DNA from: Clostridia bacterium
GTDB taxonomy: Bacteria; Bacillota; Clostridia; Christensenellales; Aristaeellaceae
Direction of reading: 5' to 3'
NCBI GenBank assembly: GCA_017397765.1
Contig: JAFQIB010000065.1
Span: 1-53,069, forward strand
Length of the DNA stretch: 53,069 nucleotides
Below are positions 33,843-42,088 of the stretch, one piece after another. Both the position numbers and the translations under genes were made by a program. Below the pieces are notes generated by a model. That model ran no database searches. It was given only the letters and a program-made list of their open reading frames with translations, and was not told the origin of the DNA. The first letter of the stretch is position 1; every line of letters starts with the position of its first letter.

Positions 33843-34388
33843 ATGCAGGATATATTGACCGTAAACCACACGCCCTATCGGATCATCCGTCTGCTGGGAC
33901 ACGGCAAAGGCGGGTATTCCTATCTGGCAGAAAGCCAGGGAAAGCAGGTCGTGGTGAAGCAGATCCATCATGAGCCCTGTGATTACTATACCTTCGGCAA
34001 CAAGATCGAAGCGGAGCTCAACGACTACGGCAGGCTGCTCCGGACGGGGATCAGGCTGCCGAAAATGATCGACGCTGACATGGCCGCCGAACGGATCGTC
34101 AAAGAATATATCGACGGCCCGACCATCTTTGAGCTGGTAAAAGCCGGGACGATGAATCCCGTCTGGCTCGCGCAGGTACGGGAAATGGCAGCGGCCGTCC
34201 GTGCATTCGGACTGAACATCGATTATTTCCCTACCAATTTCATCGTCCAGAACGGTAGCCTTTTCTATATCGATTACGAATGCAACGACTATATGGATGA
34301 ATGGAATTTTGAAAACTGGGGGATCAAATACTGGTCCCAAACCAGGGAGTTCCTGGACTATATGCGCCAGCATCAGGCCGCCAATTGA
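33843..34388 (+). CDS. Small protein-kinase-like protein
   Basis: A 181-residue protein with a minimal kinase fold. Gly-rich loop GHGKGGYSYL (19-28), ATP-anchoring Lys39 in VVVKQI, and a catalytic-loop-like NIDYFPTNF where D127 and N132 match D-x4-N but the usual His is Asn125; the metal-binding DFG is IDYE (D144). It lacks most of the C-lobe helices of eukaryote-like kinases, so it resembles sugar or small-substrate kinases such as the WaaP/Rio-type fold. Start chosen at GGAGGTAGTCAG before ATG. Single gene with its own strong promoter. Confidence 0.75.
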   Translation: MQDILTVNHTPYRIIRLLGHGKGGYSYLAESQGKQVVVKQIHHEPCDYYTFGNKIEAELNDYGRLLRTGIRLPKMIDADMAAERIVKEYIDGPTIFELVKAGTMNPVWLAQVREMAAAVRAFGLNIDYFPTNFIVQNGSLFYIDYECNDYMDEWNFENWGIKYWSQTREFLDYMRQHQAAN

Positions 34389-34401
34389 CCGGCAAAAAGA
34401 A

Positions 34402-34446
34402 GCGCGCACCTGCTCACCGAAAAAGGGAGCAGGCGCACGCTTTTTT
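34402..34446. terminator. Terminator between convergent genes
   Basis: CCTGCTC (34409-34415) and GAGCAGG (34427-34433) plus flanking GCG/CGC pairing, followed by TTTTTT on the plus strand; the minus strand also ends T-rich (CTTCTTTTTG). Confidence 0.8.
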
Positions 34447-34485
34447 GTCTTTGGAAACGGCATTTCTCCTGCCGGAGGCTATGCG

Positions 34486-36798
34486 TCACAGCGGCTTCTC
34501 AGATGATGCCCAGAAGCTCCTCAGGGCAGTTTCCGCCTCCTCCCGACGGATCACCCAGTGTTCCGGGCACAGCCGACGGTATGCCGTCTGCCGATAGCGG
34601 TCGTCCAGCAGGATCGCCGCGCCCCGGTCATTTTCCGTACGGATGACGCGGCCCACCGCCTGGGCCACCTTCTGCATCCCCGGCAGCATGTAGGCGTACA
34701 GGAAGCCGTCGCCAAAGGTACGCTCGTAATAGGCCCGCAGCGTCTCCTGGAAAAGGTTCACCTGGGGCAGACCCACGCCGACGATCACCACGCCGTCCAG
34801 CGCGTCTCCGGGCAGATCGATGCCCTCGGCGAAGATGCCGCCCAGCACGCACAGGCTGAGCACCGGCGCGCCGCCCGGCACATAGGGCGCAAGAAATTCC
34901 CTGCGCTCCGCATCGCTCATGCCGCTGCGCTGTGCCTGATGGGGCACAGCCAGTTGCTCCGACACCTGCCGCAGGTAGGCAAAGCTGGGGAAGAATGCGA
35001 TATATCGCCCCGGCTTGGCGCTCACCATGCTGCAAATCGCCGCGGCGATCTCCGGACAGGCAGCTTCCCGGTAGCGGTAACGGGTGTTCACGTCCCGCTG
35101 CAGCACCAGCAGATTCTCTCTGGGAAAAGGTGAAGGCATGGCAAAGCAGGCGTCCTCCGCCTGCCCGCCAAGAAGCAGCTTCATGTCCTCCAGGGGATGC
35201 ATGGTTGCCGAAAAGCAGACCACGCCCCTGAGCATCGTCGTGACCTCCTCAAAATAACTGGCCACGTCCAGCGCGAAGGCCGTAATCTTCCGACTCTTTC
35301 TCCCCTGCCAGAGCCAAGCGTATTCCGTCGTGTCCCGGCGGCGCGCGCGGATGAAGGACAAAAGCGGCGTCACCGTGTCCCGCACCTCTTCGCCCACCTC
35401 ACCCCAGGGGAAGCGCTCGTTCTGCGCCGCCATGAAGGCGTCCGCCAGCTCCATGCAGGCGTTGTCCAGGGCGTTGGGCAGCTTCGGCAGCTCGCCCTCC
35501 GTGGATTCATCCACCGGAACAGGCAGATCGTCCAACGCTTTGAGCACCTCTGTCATCGCCTTGTAGAGGGCATGCTTGCGCCCGGCCGCCTTGCCCACCT
35601 GGGTGCGCAGCCTGCGGATCCTGCCGCCGTCCACCCAGCCGGAGAGCATATCCCTCAGCCGGGAAAGCAGATTGTGCGCCTCGTCGATGAGCAGCGTCAC
35701 ATTGGCCGTCTTGTCAAAGATGCGCTGGATGTGCACCGCCGGGTCAAGGGCGTAATTATAATCACAGATCGTCAGATCGGCAATCTCCGCCAGCGACAGC
35801 GAAAACTCGAAGGGGCACAGGCAGTGCTTGTCAGCCATCTGCCGGATGGCCTCCGGCGACCAGTCGTCCGTTTCCAGCATCTCCTCAATGGCCGCATGGT
35901 CGCGCAGGAAATGCCCTTTGGCCCGGGGGCAGAAGTCCGGATGGCACAGCGTCTTGTCCGGGCATTGCTTGTCCTTGGCGTCCAGGGTCAGTGTCCACAG
36001 ATGCAGCGGCTGGCCCCGCATCAATCGCAGCGCCTCCAGGGGGCCCTGACGCTGGGTGGTGCGGGCAGTGAGATAATAGACCTGCCCGGTCAGCCCCTCC
36101 CCCAGCGCCTTGAGCGCCGGGAACAGCGACGCGGCGGATTTGCCCGTCCCGGTGGGCATGGAGGCAAATAGCCTGCGCCCCAGCCGGATGGCCGTATATA
36201 CCTGCACCGCCATTTCTCTTTGGCCGGGCCGGTAGCTACCGAAGGGAAAGCGCAGATGGCGCAGCGATGCATCCCGTTCCCGGCGATGGCGGCGGATCAG
36301 CCGCATCCGGCGCAGATACGGCTCCAGGAGCGAAAGGAACTGCGCTTTGCATTCCTCCGCCGTCAGCAGCGTATCAAACTGCCCCCGCACCTTTCCGCGG
36401 CGATCCACATAGGCCACCCTGACAATGACCTGCCCAACGCCTCGCTCCAGGCACAGCATATGCCCGTAGCACACCGCCTGCATCTGATGGGCGTCAAAGG
36501 GGGCAAGGGGCGGCTCCCTGTGCTGCCACAGCTTGATCTCCTCGATGACCGGTATCTCCGCCTCCTCGCAGAAGGCGTCCATGCGCCCGGAAATATGAAG
36601 CTCCGCGTCCTCGTCCTCTACCGGGACAGTCAGGCCGAGCGGTACCTCCGCCGTCCAGCCCTCCCCCAGCAGGGATTGGCGCGCCTTGTGACCCAGCATG
36701 CCCTCCTGCATGTCCTGCAAGCTGCCGCCGGGGCGGATATCCGCGCCGTGGAGGGTAAACTCCACCAGCGTGCGCACAGCAATCCGGATCGTCTCCAC
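34486..36798 (-). CDS. PD-(D/E)XK nuclease fused to Rad3/DinG-type helicase
   Basis: A 770-residue DNA repair type enzyme. Residues 1-115 look like a RecB/Cas4-type nuclease: D74 in ISGRMDAF, E87-x-K89 in VIEEIKLW, then HQMQAVCYGHML. The rest is an XPD/DinG superfamily 2 helicase: Walker A MPTGTGKS (214-221), four Cys for an iron-sulphur cluster (QCPDKTLCHPDFC and a later CPFEF), LLIDEAHN, and QAVGRVIRTENDRGA near the end. Starts at GTG with AAAGGAGG upstream. It should unwind 5'-3' DNA or R-loops; the nuclease part would allow cleavage. Isolated gene. Confidence 0.93.
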   Translation of the reverse strand: METIRIAVRTLVEFTLHGADIRPGGSLQDMQEGMLGHKARQSLLGEGWTAEVPLGLTVPVEDEDAELHISGRMDAFCEEAEIPVIEEIKLWQHREPPLAPFDAHQMQAVCYGHMLCLERGVGQVIVRVAYVDRRGKVRGQFDTLLTAEECKAQFLSLLEPYLRRMRLIRRHRRERDASLRHLRFPFGSYRPGQREMAVQVYTAIRLGRRLFASMPTGTGKSAASLFPALKALGEGLTGQVYYLTARTTQRQGPLEALRLMRGQPLHLWTLTLDAKDKQCPDKTLCHPDFCPRAKGHFLRDHAAIEEMLETDDWSPEAIRQMADKHCLCPFEFSLSLAEIADLTICDYNYALDPAVHIQRIFDKTANVTLLIDEAHNLLSRLRDMLSGWVDGGRIRRLRTQVGKAAGRKHALYKAMTEVLKALDDLPVPVDESTEGELPKLPNALDNACMELADAFMAAQNERFPWGEVGEEVRDTVTPLLSFIRARRRDTTEYAWLWQGRKSRKITAFALDVASYFEEVTTMLRGVVCFSATMHPLEDMKLLLGGQAEDACFAMPSPFPRENLLVLQRDVNTRYRYREAACPEIAAAICSMVSAKPGRYIAFFPSFAYLRQVSEQLAVPHQAQRSGMSDAERREFLAPYVPGGAPVLSLCVLGGIFAEGIDLPGDALDGVVIVGVGLPQVNLFQETLRAYYERTFGDGFLYAYMLPGMQKVAQAVGRVIRTENDRGAAILLDDRYRQTAYRRLCPEHWVIRREEAETALRSFWASSEKPL

Positions 36799-36836
36799 AG
36801 CACGGGCCTCCTTTCATCATCCTTTGGGGTGCATGC

Positions 36837-36867
36837 AAAAAGGCGGGAGCAGCATTGCCGTCCCGCC
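36837..36867 (-). terminator. Terminator after divIVA
   Basis: GGCGGGA and TCCCGCC pair around a 12-base loop and are followed by TTTTT on the minus strand. It ends the sepF-divIVA cluster. Confidence 0.9.
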
Positions 36868-36876
36868 GTGATGTGC

Positions 36877-37380
36877 TTACAGCTCCGTGACCGCGTCCAG
36901 CATCTTCTGGGCTTCGGCGATCATTTCCGCAAACTTCACCTTATATTCCTGCGCCGCCACCTTGAGGGAGTCCACTTCGGCCTCCAGCTCATCCTTCTCA
37001 TCCGCCAGGTTGCCCAGGCGGGCCTTGACCTCGATCTCGGCATTCTCAACGATCTCGGCAGCCTTGGCCTGTGCATCGGCAATGGTCTGCTCCTTGACGC
37101 GCTGCGCCATCTCGAGGATCTCGCGGAAGGTGCTGTCCGCACCGGACAGCGGAGCGGCCGTCACCACGGGTTCGGGCTCCCGGACCTGGGGCTGCGGCAC
37201 AGCCTGATTCTTCAGCCGGTCATTCTCGGCCTGCAGGGCTGCCATTTCCGCTTCCATCCGCTCCATTTCGTCGCAGATGCTGTCCAGGAATTCATCCACC
37301 TCATGCTGATTGTAGCCGCGGGCAGCCACATGGAATTCCTTGGTTTCGATCACTTCGATGGTGATTTTCTGGTTCTGCAT
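36877..37380 (-). CDS. divIVA: DivIVA-domain protein
   Basis: Curvature-sensing coiled-coil protein that marks poles and division sites. The N-terminal lipid-binding domain is recognisable (TKEFHVAARGYNQHEVDEFLDSI), followed by two coiled coils (to residue 60 and from about 85) split by a Pro/Gln/Val linker. 167 residues is normal. Last gene of the sigma-hlyD-like-yggS-sepF-yggT-ylmH-divIVA cluster. Confidence 0.95.
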   Translation of the reverse strand: MQNQKITIEVIETKEFHVAARGYNQHEVDEFLDSICDEMERMEAEMAALQAENDRLKNQAVPQPQVREPEPVVTAAPLSGADSTFREILEMAQRVKEQTIADAQAKAAEIVENAEIEVKARLGNLADEKDELEAEVDSLKVAAQEYKVKFAEMIAEAQKMLDAVTEL

Positions 37381-37462
37381 AGTAAGTACCCCCTCATTCG
37401 CAAGGAAATCAAGCTCACTTGATGATATGCGTAACTCTTTCTAAAATGACGGGCCGCGCAGG

Positions 37463-38227
37463 TCAGCCCTTGTGGAACACTTCCAGCTGCACCGGGAGAC
37501 GATCCTTCCGGGTAGGGCTGCCAACGTCCAGCAGGCGGATGCGCCCGAAGCCGCGCACAGACAAAAGCTGCCCGGCCTCCAGCAAACGGTCCATCCGTTC
37601 CTCCGGCATGTGATTCACCGACACCGCGCCTGTGCGGATGATCTCCGCTGCCCGGCTGCGGGAGATTTTCATCCCGGCAGACAAGATGCAGTCCAGCCGC
37701 AGGGACGCCACCGTGTCCCGGAGCAGCTGACCGGCAGGCGGCGCAATGACCGGCGGCTCGTCCAGCAGCTTCACCCGGATGGGGACGCTGCCGGCCTTGT
37801 CCCATTCCACAGGAAGCCGCGCGGCAGCCTCCGGCAGGCACAGCAAATAGGCCCTGTCCTCCAGAGCGATCAGATCCCCGAAGAACGCCCGGTCCATACC
37901 CAGCGCCATCAGGCTGCCCAGCAGATCGCGATGGTCTGCATGGGCAAACTTCGCCGCCCAGCGGATCTCCACCCAGACAGCGGTAAAGTCCGCCTCAGCC
38001 CAGGCCGGATGAAAGCAGACCTGCACCCGTTCCGCATCCGGCCAGCCGCCCTCAAAGGAGACGGCCACCCGGGCTTCCCGCGCAGCATGAACCGCCAGCG
38101 CCCGTTCCTGCCCCGTGACGAAGCGTCCCGGAACAGCGGCGTCCAGCCGGTCAGCCCGCTCTGCAAGCTGCTTCAGCCTCAGCGCAAGCTGTGCGGAAGC
38201 GTCCCGTTGACTCAGGGCAGCAGCCAC
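37463..38227 (-). CDS. ylmH: YlmH-like S4-domain RNA-binding protein
   Basis: A 254-residue protein with an N-terminal domain of the YlmH type and a C-terminal S4 domain (SAGMKISRSRAAEIIRTGAVSVN). In Bacillus YlmH is a ribosome quality-control factor acting on peptidyl-tRNA in stalled 50S subunits. It starts with GTG and overlaps the end of yggT by 16 bases; no strong ribosome binding site, consistent with coupled translation. Confidence 0.93.
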   Translation of the reverse strand: MAAALSQRDASAQLALRLKQLAERADRLDAAVPGRFVTGQERALAVHAAREARVAVSFEGGWPDAERVQVCFHPAWAEADFTAVWVEIRWAAKFAHADHRDLLGSLMALGMDRAFFGDLIALEDRAYLLCLPEAAARLPVEWDKAGSVPIRVKLLDEPPVIAPPAGQLLRDTVASLRLDCILSAGMKISRSRAAEIIRTGAVSVNHMPEERMDRLLEAGQLLSVRGFGRIRLLDVGSPTRKDRLPVQLEVFHKG

Positions 38228-38469
38228 TGGATCAGGGTGATCACGATGATCAGCGCGATGGGAGACCAGTCACAGATCTGCCAGTTCTTGGGCAGGTACT
38301 GGTTGACCAGCTTGCGCACGGGGCCCAGCACGGGCTCGGTGATGCTGGAGAGCAGGCTGGTCCACTTGTTCTCGGGCACCTTCACCAGGGTGATGACGAA
38401 ATGCACCAGCAGCAGCAGCTTGTAGATATTCAGGACAAGATGAACCAGACCAAAGATGAAACCAAACAT
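38212..38469 (-). CDS. YggT family membrane protein
   Basis: An 85-residue protein with two membrane helices separated by the family motif: LLLVHFVITLV then EPVLGPVRKLVNQYLP. YggT/YlmG proteins lie with sepF in many bacteria and plastids and affect division or nucleoid distribution, mechanism unclear. Overlaps ylmH. Confidence 0.95.
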   Translation of the reverse strand: MFGFIFGLVHLVLNIYKLLLLVHFVITLVKVPENKWTSLLSSITEPVLGPVRKLVNQYLPKNWQICDWSPIALIIVITLIQWLLP

Positions 38470-38496
38470 GTTCGTATTCTCCTTTGCCGTTTGTAT

Positions 38497-39714
38497 TTAT
38501 CGGGATTTCATACCGAATCCACCGTAATCGGTGTATCCGTTTGTATGCATCTGACTGCGGGCGGCCCGGCGGCCGAATCCGCCGGCGAAATCGCCCTGCC
38601 GGGCCTGATTGAAGCCCATCGTCTGCTGCCCCTGGGGATTGCCCATGGGCTGCACATTGTTCACAAAGGGCTGATTGCCCATCTGCTGGGGCTGCATATT
38701 GGTCTGCAGCGCACCGGGCCAGCGGCGCTCGATGTCCGCCATGCCCGCCCTGCGCAGGGGCTCAAAGGGCGCGACATACACCTGAGGCGGCGTGATCAGG
38801 TAGATCTGCTTGCCGGAAACCCGCATCAGGCGCTGCTTCATCGCGCAAGCCGCGCCGAAGATCAGATCCATGCAGCGGTCCGCCTCCACCAGATCGGTGA
38901 TCTGCTCGGCGTTGACGATAACCGCCTCATTGTTGTACATGAACTCGATCACCCGGAAGCAGCTGGGCACGCCGGTGATCTGCGCCACGCGGAAGATCAG
39001 CTTGTAGGCATTGCCGTCCACCACATAGCTCTCGCCCGGGAAGGCAAAGGTCTGGGGCGCCTCCTGAGCCGGCTGCACGTTCTGCACAGGCTGAACCGGC
39101 TGAGCCGGCTGCATCGGCTGCACCGGCGGCATCTGGGGCGCAGGCTGGTGTGCCTGATTCTGCCTGGCTGTGAAGAAGCGCAGCGGATTGCGGGACTGCT
39201 GCTCATTCTGCTGGAAGGCAGGCTGCCCGAAGCCGGGGCGGGTGGGCTGCTGGGGCTGGGGCTGGAACTGCTGCCCGGGCTGACCCTGGAACTGGGCCTG
39301 AGGCCGGGGTGGCATCTGCTGGGGCGCCGGCTGGGGCGGCATCTGCGGATTCACAGGCTGCTGATAGCCGGTGCGGCCAAAGGGCGGCTGCTGCGCCTGG
39401 GGGCCCTGCTGGGGCATCCCCTGCTGGGGCTGCATGCCCTGGCCCGGCTGCTGGAAGGCGCCGGTCTGGCCGCCCACAGGCTGGAAGTTCTGCATCACAG
39501 AAGGATCCACACCGGTGGGCATCATGTTTTCAAAGCCGGCAGGACGAGCCTGATGCATCCCGGTGGGCATCGGCTCCTGCTGGGGGCGGTTCATCTTGGG
39601 CACATAGCCGCTGAAGCCGCCGTCCGCCCGGTTGGAGAGCACCTGATGCTCCTCCTGCTGCCTGGGCTTCATGGCCTGCAGCACTTTATTCTTCGCGTCA
39701 TCCCAGAACGCCAT
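38497..39714 (-). CDS. sepF: SepF with very long Gln/Pro-rich linker
   Basis: Cell-division protein that tethers FtsZ to the membrane. The SepF core is at about residues 250-315: FRVIEFMYNNEAVIVNAE, DLIFGAACAMKQRLMRVS and QIYLITPPQVYV, matching the FtsZ-binding domain. The N-terminal amphipathic helix is present (MAFWDDAKNKVLQAM). Between them lie about 180 residues dominated by Gln, Pro, Gly and Met, and the C-terminus adds another 85 Gln/Asn/Gly-rich residues. At 405 residues it is more than twice the usual 150. Confidence 0.9.
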   Translation of the reverse strand: MAFWDDAKNKVLQAMKPRQQEEHQVLSNRADGGFSGYVPKMNRPQQEPMPTGMHQARPAGFENMMPTGVDPSVMQNFQPVGGQTGAFQQPGQGMQPQQGMPQQGPQAQQPPFGRTGYQQPVNPQMPPQPAPQQMPPRPQAQFQGQPGQQFQPQPQQPTRPGFGQPAFQQNEQQSRNPLRFFTARQNQAHQPAPQMPPVQPMQPAQPVQPVQNVQPAQEAPQTFAFPGESYVVDGNAYKLIFRVAQITGVPSCFRVIEFMYNNEAVIVNAEQITDLVEADRCMDLIFGAACAMKQRLMRVSGKQIYLITPPQVYVAPFEPLRRAGMADIERRWPGALQTNMQPQQMGNQPFVNNVQPMGNPQGQQTMGFNQARQGDFAGGFGRRAARSQMHTNGYTDYGGFGMKSR

Positions 39715-39729
39715 GGTTCTTCATTCCTC

Positions 39730-40443
39730 TCAAAAAGGTCCGTTGTTCATATTGCCGTAATCGCGGGGGCCCATCAGGGCGCTGCCCAGGCGCACCATTG
39801 TCGCGCCGTGCTTTGCGGCCAGCAGATAATCCCCGGACATGCCCATGCTCAGTTCCTGCATGTCCACATTGGGGAGGGCCTCGTCCCGCAGCTGCTCAAA
39901 GAGCGTGCGCATATTCCCGAACAGCCGGGACAGGAGCGCCTGATCCGGGGTGTTGGGCATCACAGCCATCAGCCCCTTCACCTGAAGGCCGGGCATATGC
40001 CGCACCGTCTCCAGGAACGGTCGTACCTCCTCCGGAGGCATGCCGCCCTTCTGCTCCTCCCCTGCCGGGGATACCTGCAGGAGCACCGGCATCACGCACC
40101 CATGCTTCTGGGCCTGCCGGTCGATCTCCTGCGCCAGATTCATCCGGTCCACGGATTGAATCTGGCATACCTTATCCATTATATACTTAACTTTGTTGGT
40201 TTGCAACCGCCCAATGCAGTGGAATTGGAATTTTTCCTGCAGATCCGGCCACTTTTCGAGGATTTCCTGCACCCGGTTTTCGCCGATCTCGGCAATGCCC
40301 AGATCAGCCAGGGGCAAAATCTCCTCCGCCGGATGCGTCTTGGTCACCGCAATGATCCTCGGCGGCGCATACAGCCCCTCCGAGGCCTCTGCCAGCGCGG
40401 CCTTTGCCTGTTCATACCGGGTGCGCAGCAGCTGTGCGTCCAT
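39730..40443 (-). CDS. YggS family pyridoxal phosphate homeostasis protein
   Basis: PLP-binding alanine-racemase-fold protein (YlmE in Bacillus) that buffers the pool of vitamin B6 cofactor. Lys in IIAVTKTHPAEEI binds PLP; IGENRVQEILEKW, FHCIGRLQTNKVKYI and SMGMSGDYLLA are family hallmarks. 237 residues typical. Directly upstream of sepF, as in Bacillus. Confidence 0.96.
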   Translation of the reverse strand: MDAQLLRTRYEQAKAALAEASEGLYAPPRIIAVTKTHPAEEILPLADLGIAEIGENRVQEILEKWPDLQEKFQFHCIGRLQTNKVKYIMDKVCQIQSVDRMNLAQEIDRQAQKHGCVMPVLLQVSPAGEEQKGGMPPEEVRPFLETVRHMPGLQVKGLMAVMPNTPDQALLSRLFGNMRTLFEQLRDEALPNVDMQELSMGMSGDYLLAAKHGATMVRLGSALMGPRDYGNMNNGPF

Positions 40444-40468
40444 CAGCTTTCCTCCCTGTCAGAGGCCG

Positions 40469-42046
40469 TCAGAACAGCAGCACCGTCATGCCTTCAAACA
40501 GATGGCCCTGCTGGATGGCCTGGAAATATGCGTTGCCGTTTGCATAGTGGATCACGTTGACGGGGATGAAGGACTCGGTGGAGCCGTTCACCACCACCAC
40601 GCCGGTCATGCCGTCCTGCACATAGATGGCCCGCTCGGGCACGTACATTGTGGACATGCTCTCGCCCAGAATCGCGCCGCAGGAGCGCATGTACAAAACC
40701 GGCTTGACGCTGCCGCTGACCTTGAGGCGGACCAGCAGCTCGCCGCCGGAACGGGTAAAGCTCACCACCTCGGCAAAGACCTGCGTGTTCTCAAACCGCT
40801 CCAGCCGCAGCTGATAGACCTGCCCCTTCACCGGGTTCCAGTCCGTATCATCCGAAAGGAAGAGCACGAACCATTCGCCATCCTCCACCATGCGGTAGAT
40901 GGTGGTCTTGCCCTTCTGAGCCGTGGTCTTTTCCGGAGCCGCGCCGTTGATCATGCCGCGCACCTGCCGGGGCTCGAAGGTGGTGTAATTGTCGCCGGTC
41001 AAGCCGTACTCATAGCCGTCGGAATAGAAGCTCACCACGCCGGCGGTAGTTGCGGTATACTGCTTGGTCCAGGAGTCGATGCGCTGGGTCTGGCTGAGCT
41101 CGTCGTCAAAGAGGCGGGACAGGCGCTGATCCGCAGCATACTTGGACTTCATGTAGACCTGGCGGGCCGCCACCGCATTGGCCAGCAGCTCCTCCTGGTT
41201 TTCCAGCGAGCCGCGGGCGCCGCCGATCAGATCGCGCACTGCCTTGGCATAAGTCAGCACGTCGGAATTGACGCGATTCAGCTTGGCGTCGTAGGTGGTC
41301 TCGGATTCGATCAGCTTCTTCTGATAATCGCGGATGGAGGTGCGGTAGTTCTGCAGCGTGTTCATCTCACGGGTGGAATAGCCGGAGGAATACACCTTGC
41401 AGATGGGATCGTTTCGGATGACGCTGCTGCCCTCCTCCGCATCGTACACGACGCTGGTGACGCCTTCTGCGTCAAAGGGCACCTCGTGGCGGACGATCAG
41501 GCAGTCGCCGGCATGGTTTGCCGCCAGGGAGCCGGAGGTGATCTGGCCGTACTTGGCCGCTTCCGGCACGAAGGTAGCATACAGATACCAGCCCAGGAAG
41601 CCAAGGGCCGCCACGATGACCGCCACATGGAAGGCCGTCAGGCGGAGCCGGGGCTTCTGCGGCTTGAGCTCCTGCGGCGGGAAACCGGTAGGCGTCTGCT
41701 CCTGCATCACGGACTGGGTATGATCGAAATGGTACTCATAGCCCGCCTCCGCATAGGGCTGCTGGGCGCCGCCGTAATTCTGATAGCCGTAGGCCGCCTC
41801 CTGCGCCGCGCCCTGCTGGGGCTGCAGATAAGCCGCATAGCCGGACTGCTGCAGGTCATAGGGATTGTAGGGCTGCTGCGCGGCTGCATCCGGCATCTGG
41901 CCGGGTGCATAGGCGTCCTGGGACGCCTGCTGGCCGTAGCCCTGCGGGGGCTGCTGTCCCTGCGGCCCGTAGCCCGCCATCCCGCCCTGGACGGTTTGTC
42001 CGCCCTGCGGATACCCACCCGACGGCGGATAGAACTGGTTATCCAT
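40469..42046 (-). CDS. HlyD-like membrane protein with Gln/Tyr/Gly-rich N-terminus
   Basis: A 525-residue protein with a cytoplasmic low-complexity segment of about 130 residues (Gln, Gly, Tyr, Pro, Ala), one membrane helix (137-158), then a barrel-sandwich/coiled-coil layout typical of HlyD-like adaptors: YGQITSGSLAANHAG, a helical hairpin (SIRDYQKKLIESETTYD to YAADQRLSRLF), then beta strands (VSSFTRSGGELLVRLK-like, VVVVNGSTESFIPVNV). It occupies the place of the ylm genes between sigma factor and yggS. No ABC partner is adjacent. Division-site trafficking is speculative. Confidence 0.8.
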   Translation of the reverse strand: MDNQFYPPSGGYPQGGQTVQGGMAGYGPQGQQPPQGYGQQASQDAYAPGQMPDAAAQQPYNPYDLQQSGYAAYLQPQQGAAQEAAYGYQNYGGAQQPYAEAGYEYHFDHTQSVMQEQTPTGFPPQELKPQKPRLRLTAFHVAVIVAALGFLGWYLYATFVPEAAKYGQITSGSLAANHAGDCLIVRHEVPFDAEGVTSVVYDAEEGSSVIRNDPICKVYSSGYSTREMNTLQNYRTSIRDYQKKLIESETTYDAKLNRVNSDVLTYAKAVRDLIGGARGSLENQEELLANAVAARQVYMKSKYAADQRLSRLFDDELSQTQRIDSWTKQYTATTAGVVSFYSDGYEYGLTGDNYTTFEPRQVRGMINGAAPEKTTAQKGKTTIYRMVEDGEWFVLFLSDDTDWNPVKGQVYQLRLERFENTQVFAEVVSFTRSGGELLVRLKVSGSVKPVLYMRSCGAILGESMSTMYVPERAIYVQDGMTGVVVVNGSTESFIPVNVIHYANGNAYFQAIQQGHLFEGMTVLLF

Positions 42047-42088
42047 GTATGTATACTCCCCTTACTTTCGGTCGTGGGAAAGGTAAAA

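Noticed and set aside
38191-40560. 789-codon plus-strand frame across yggT, sepF and yggS
   Set aside because: Shadow of three recognised minus-strand genes; product is His/Leu/Gly-rich and without a start signal.
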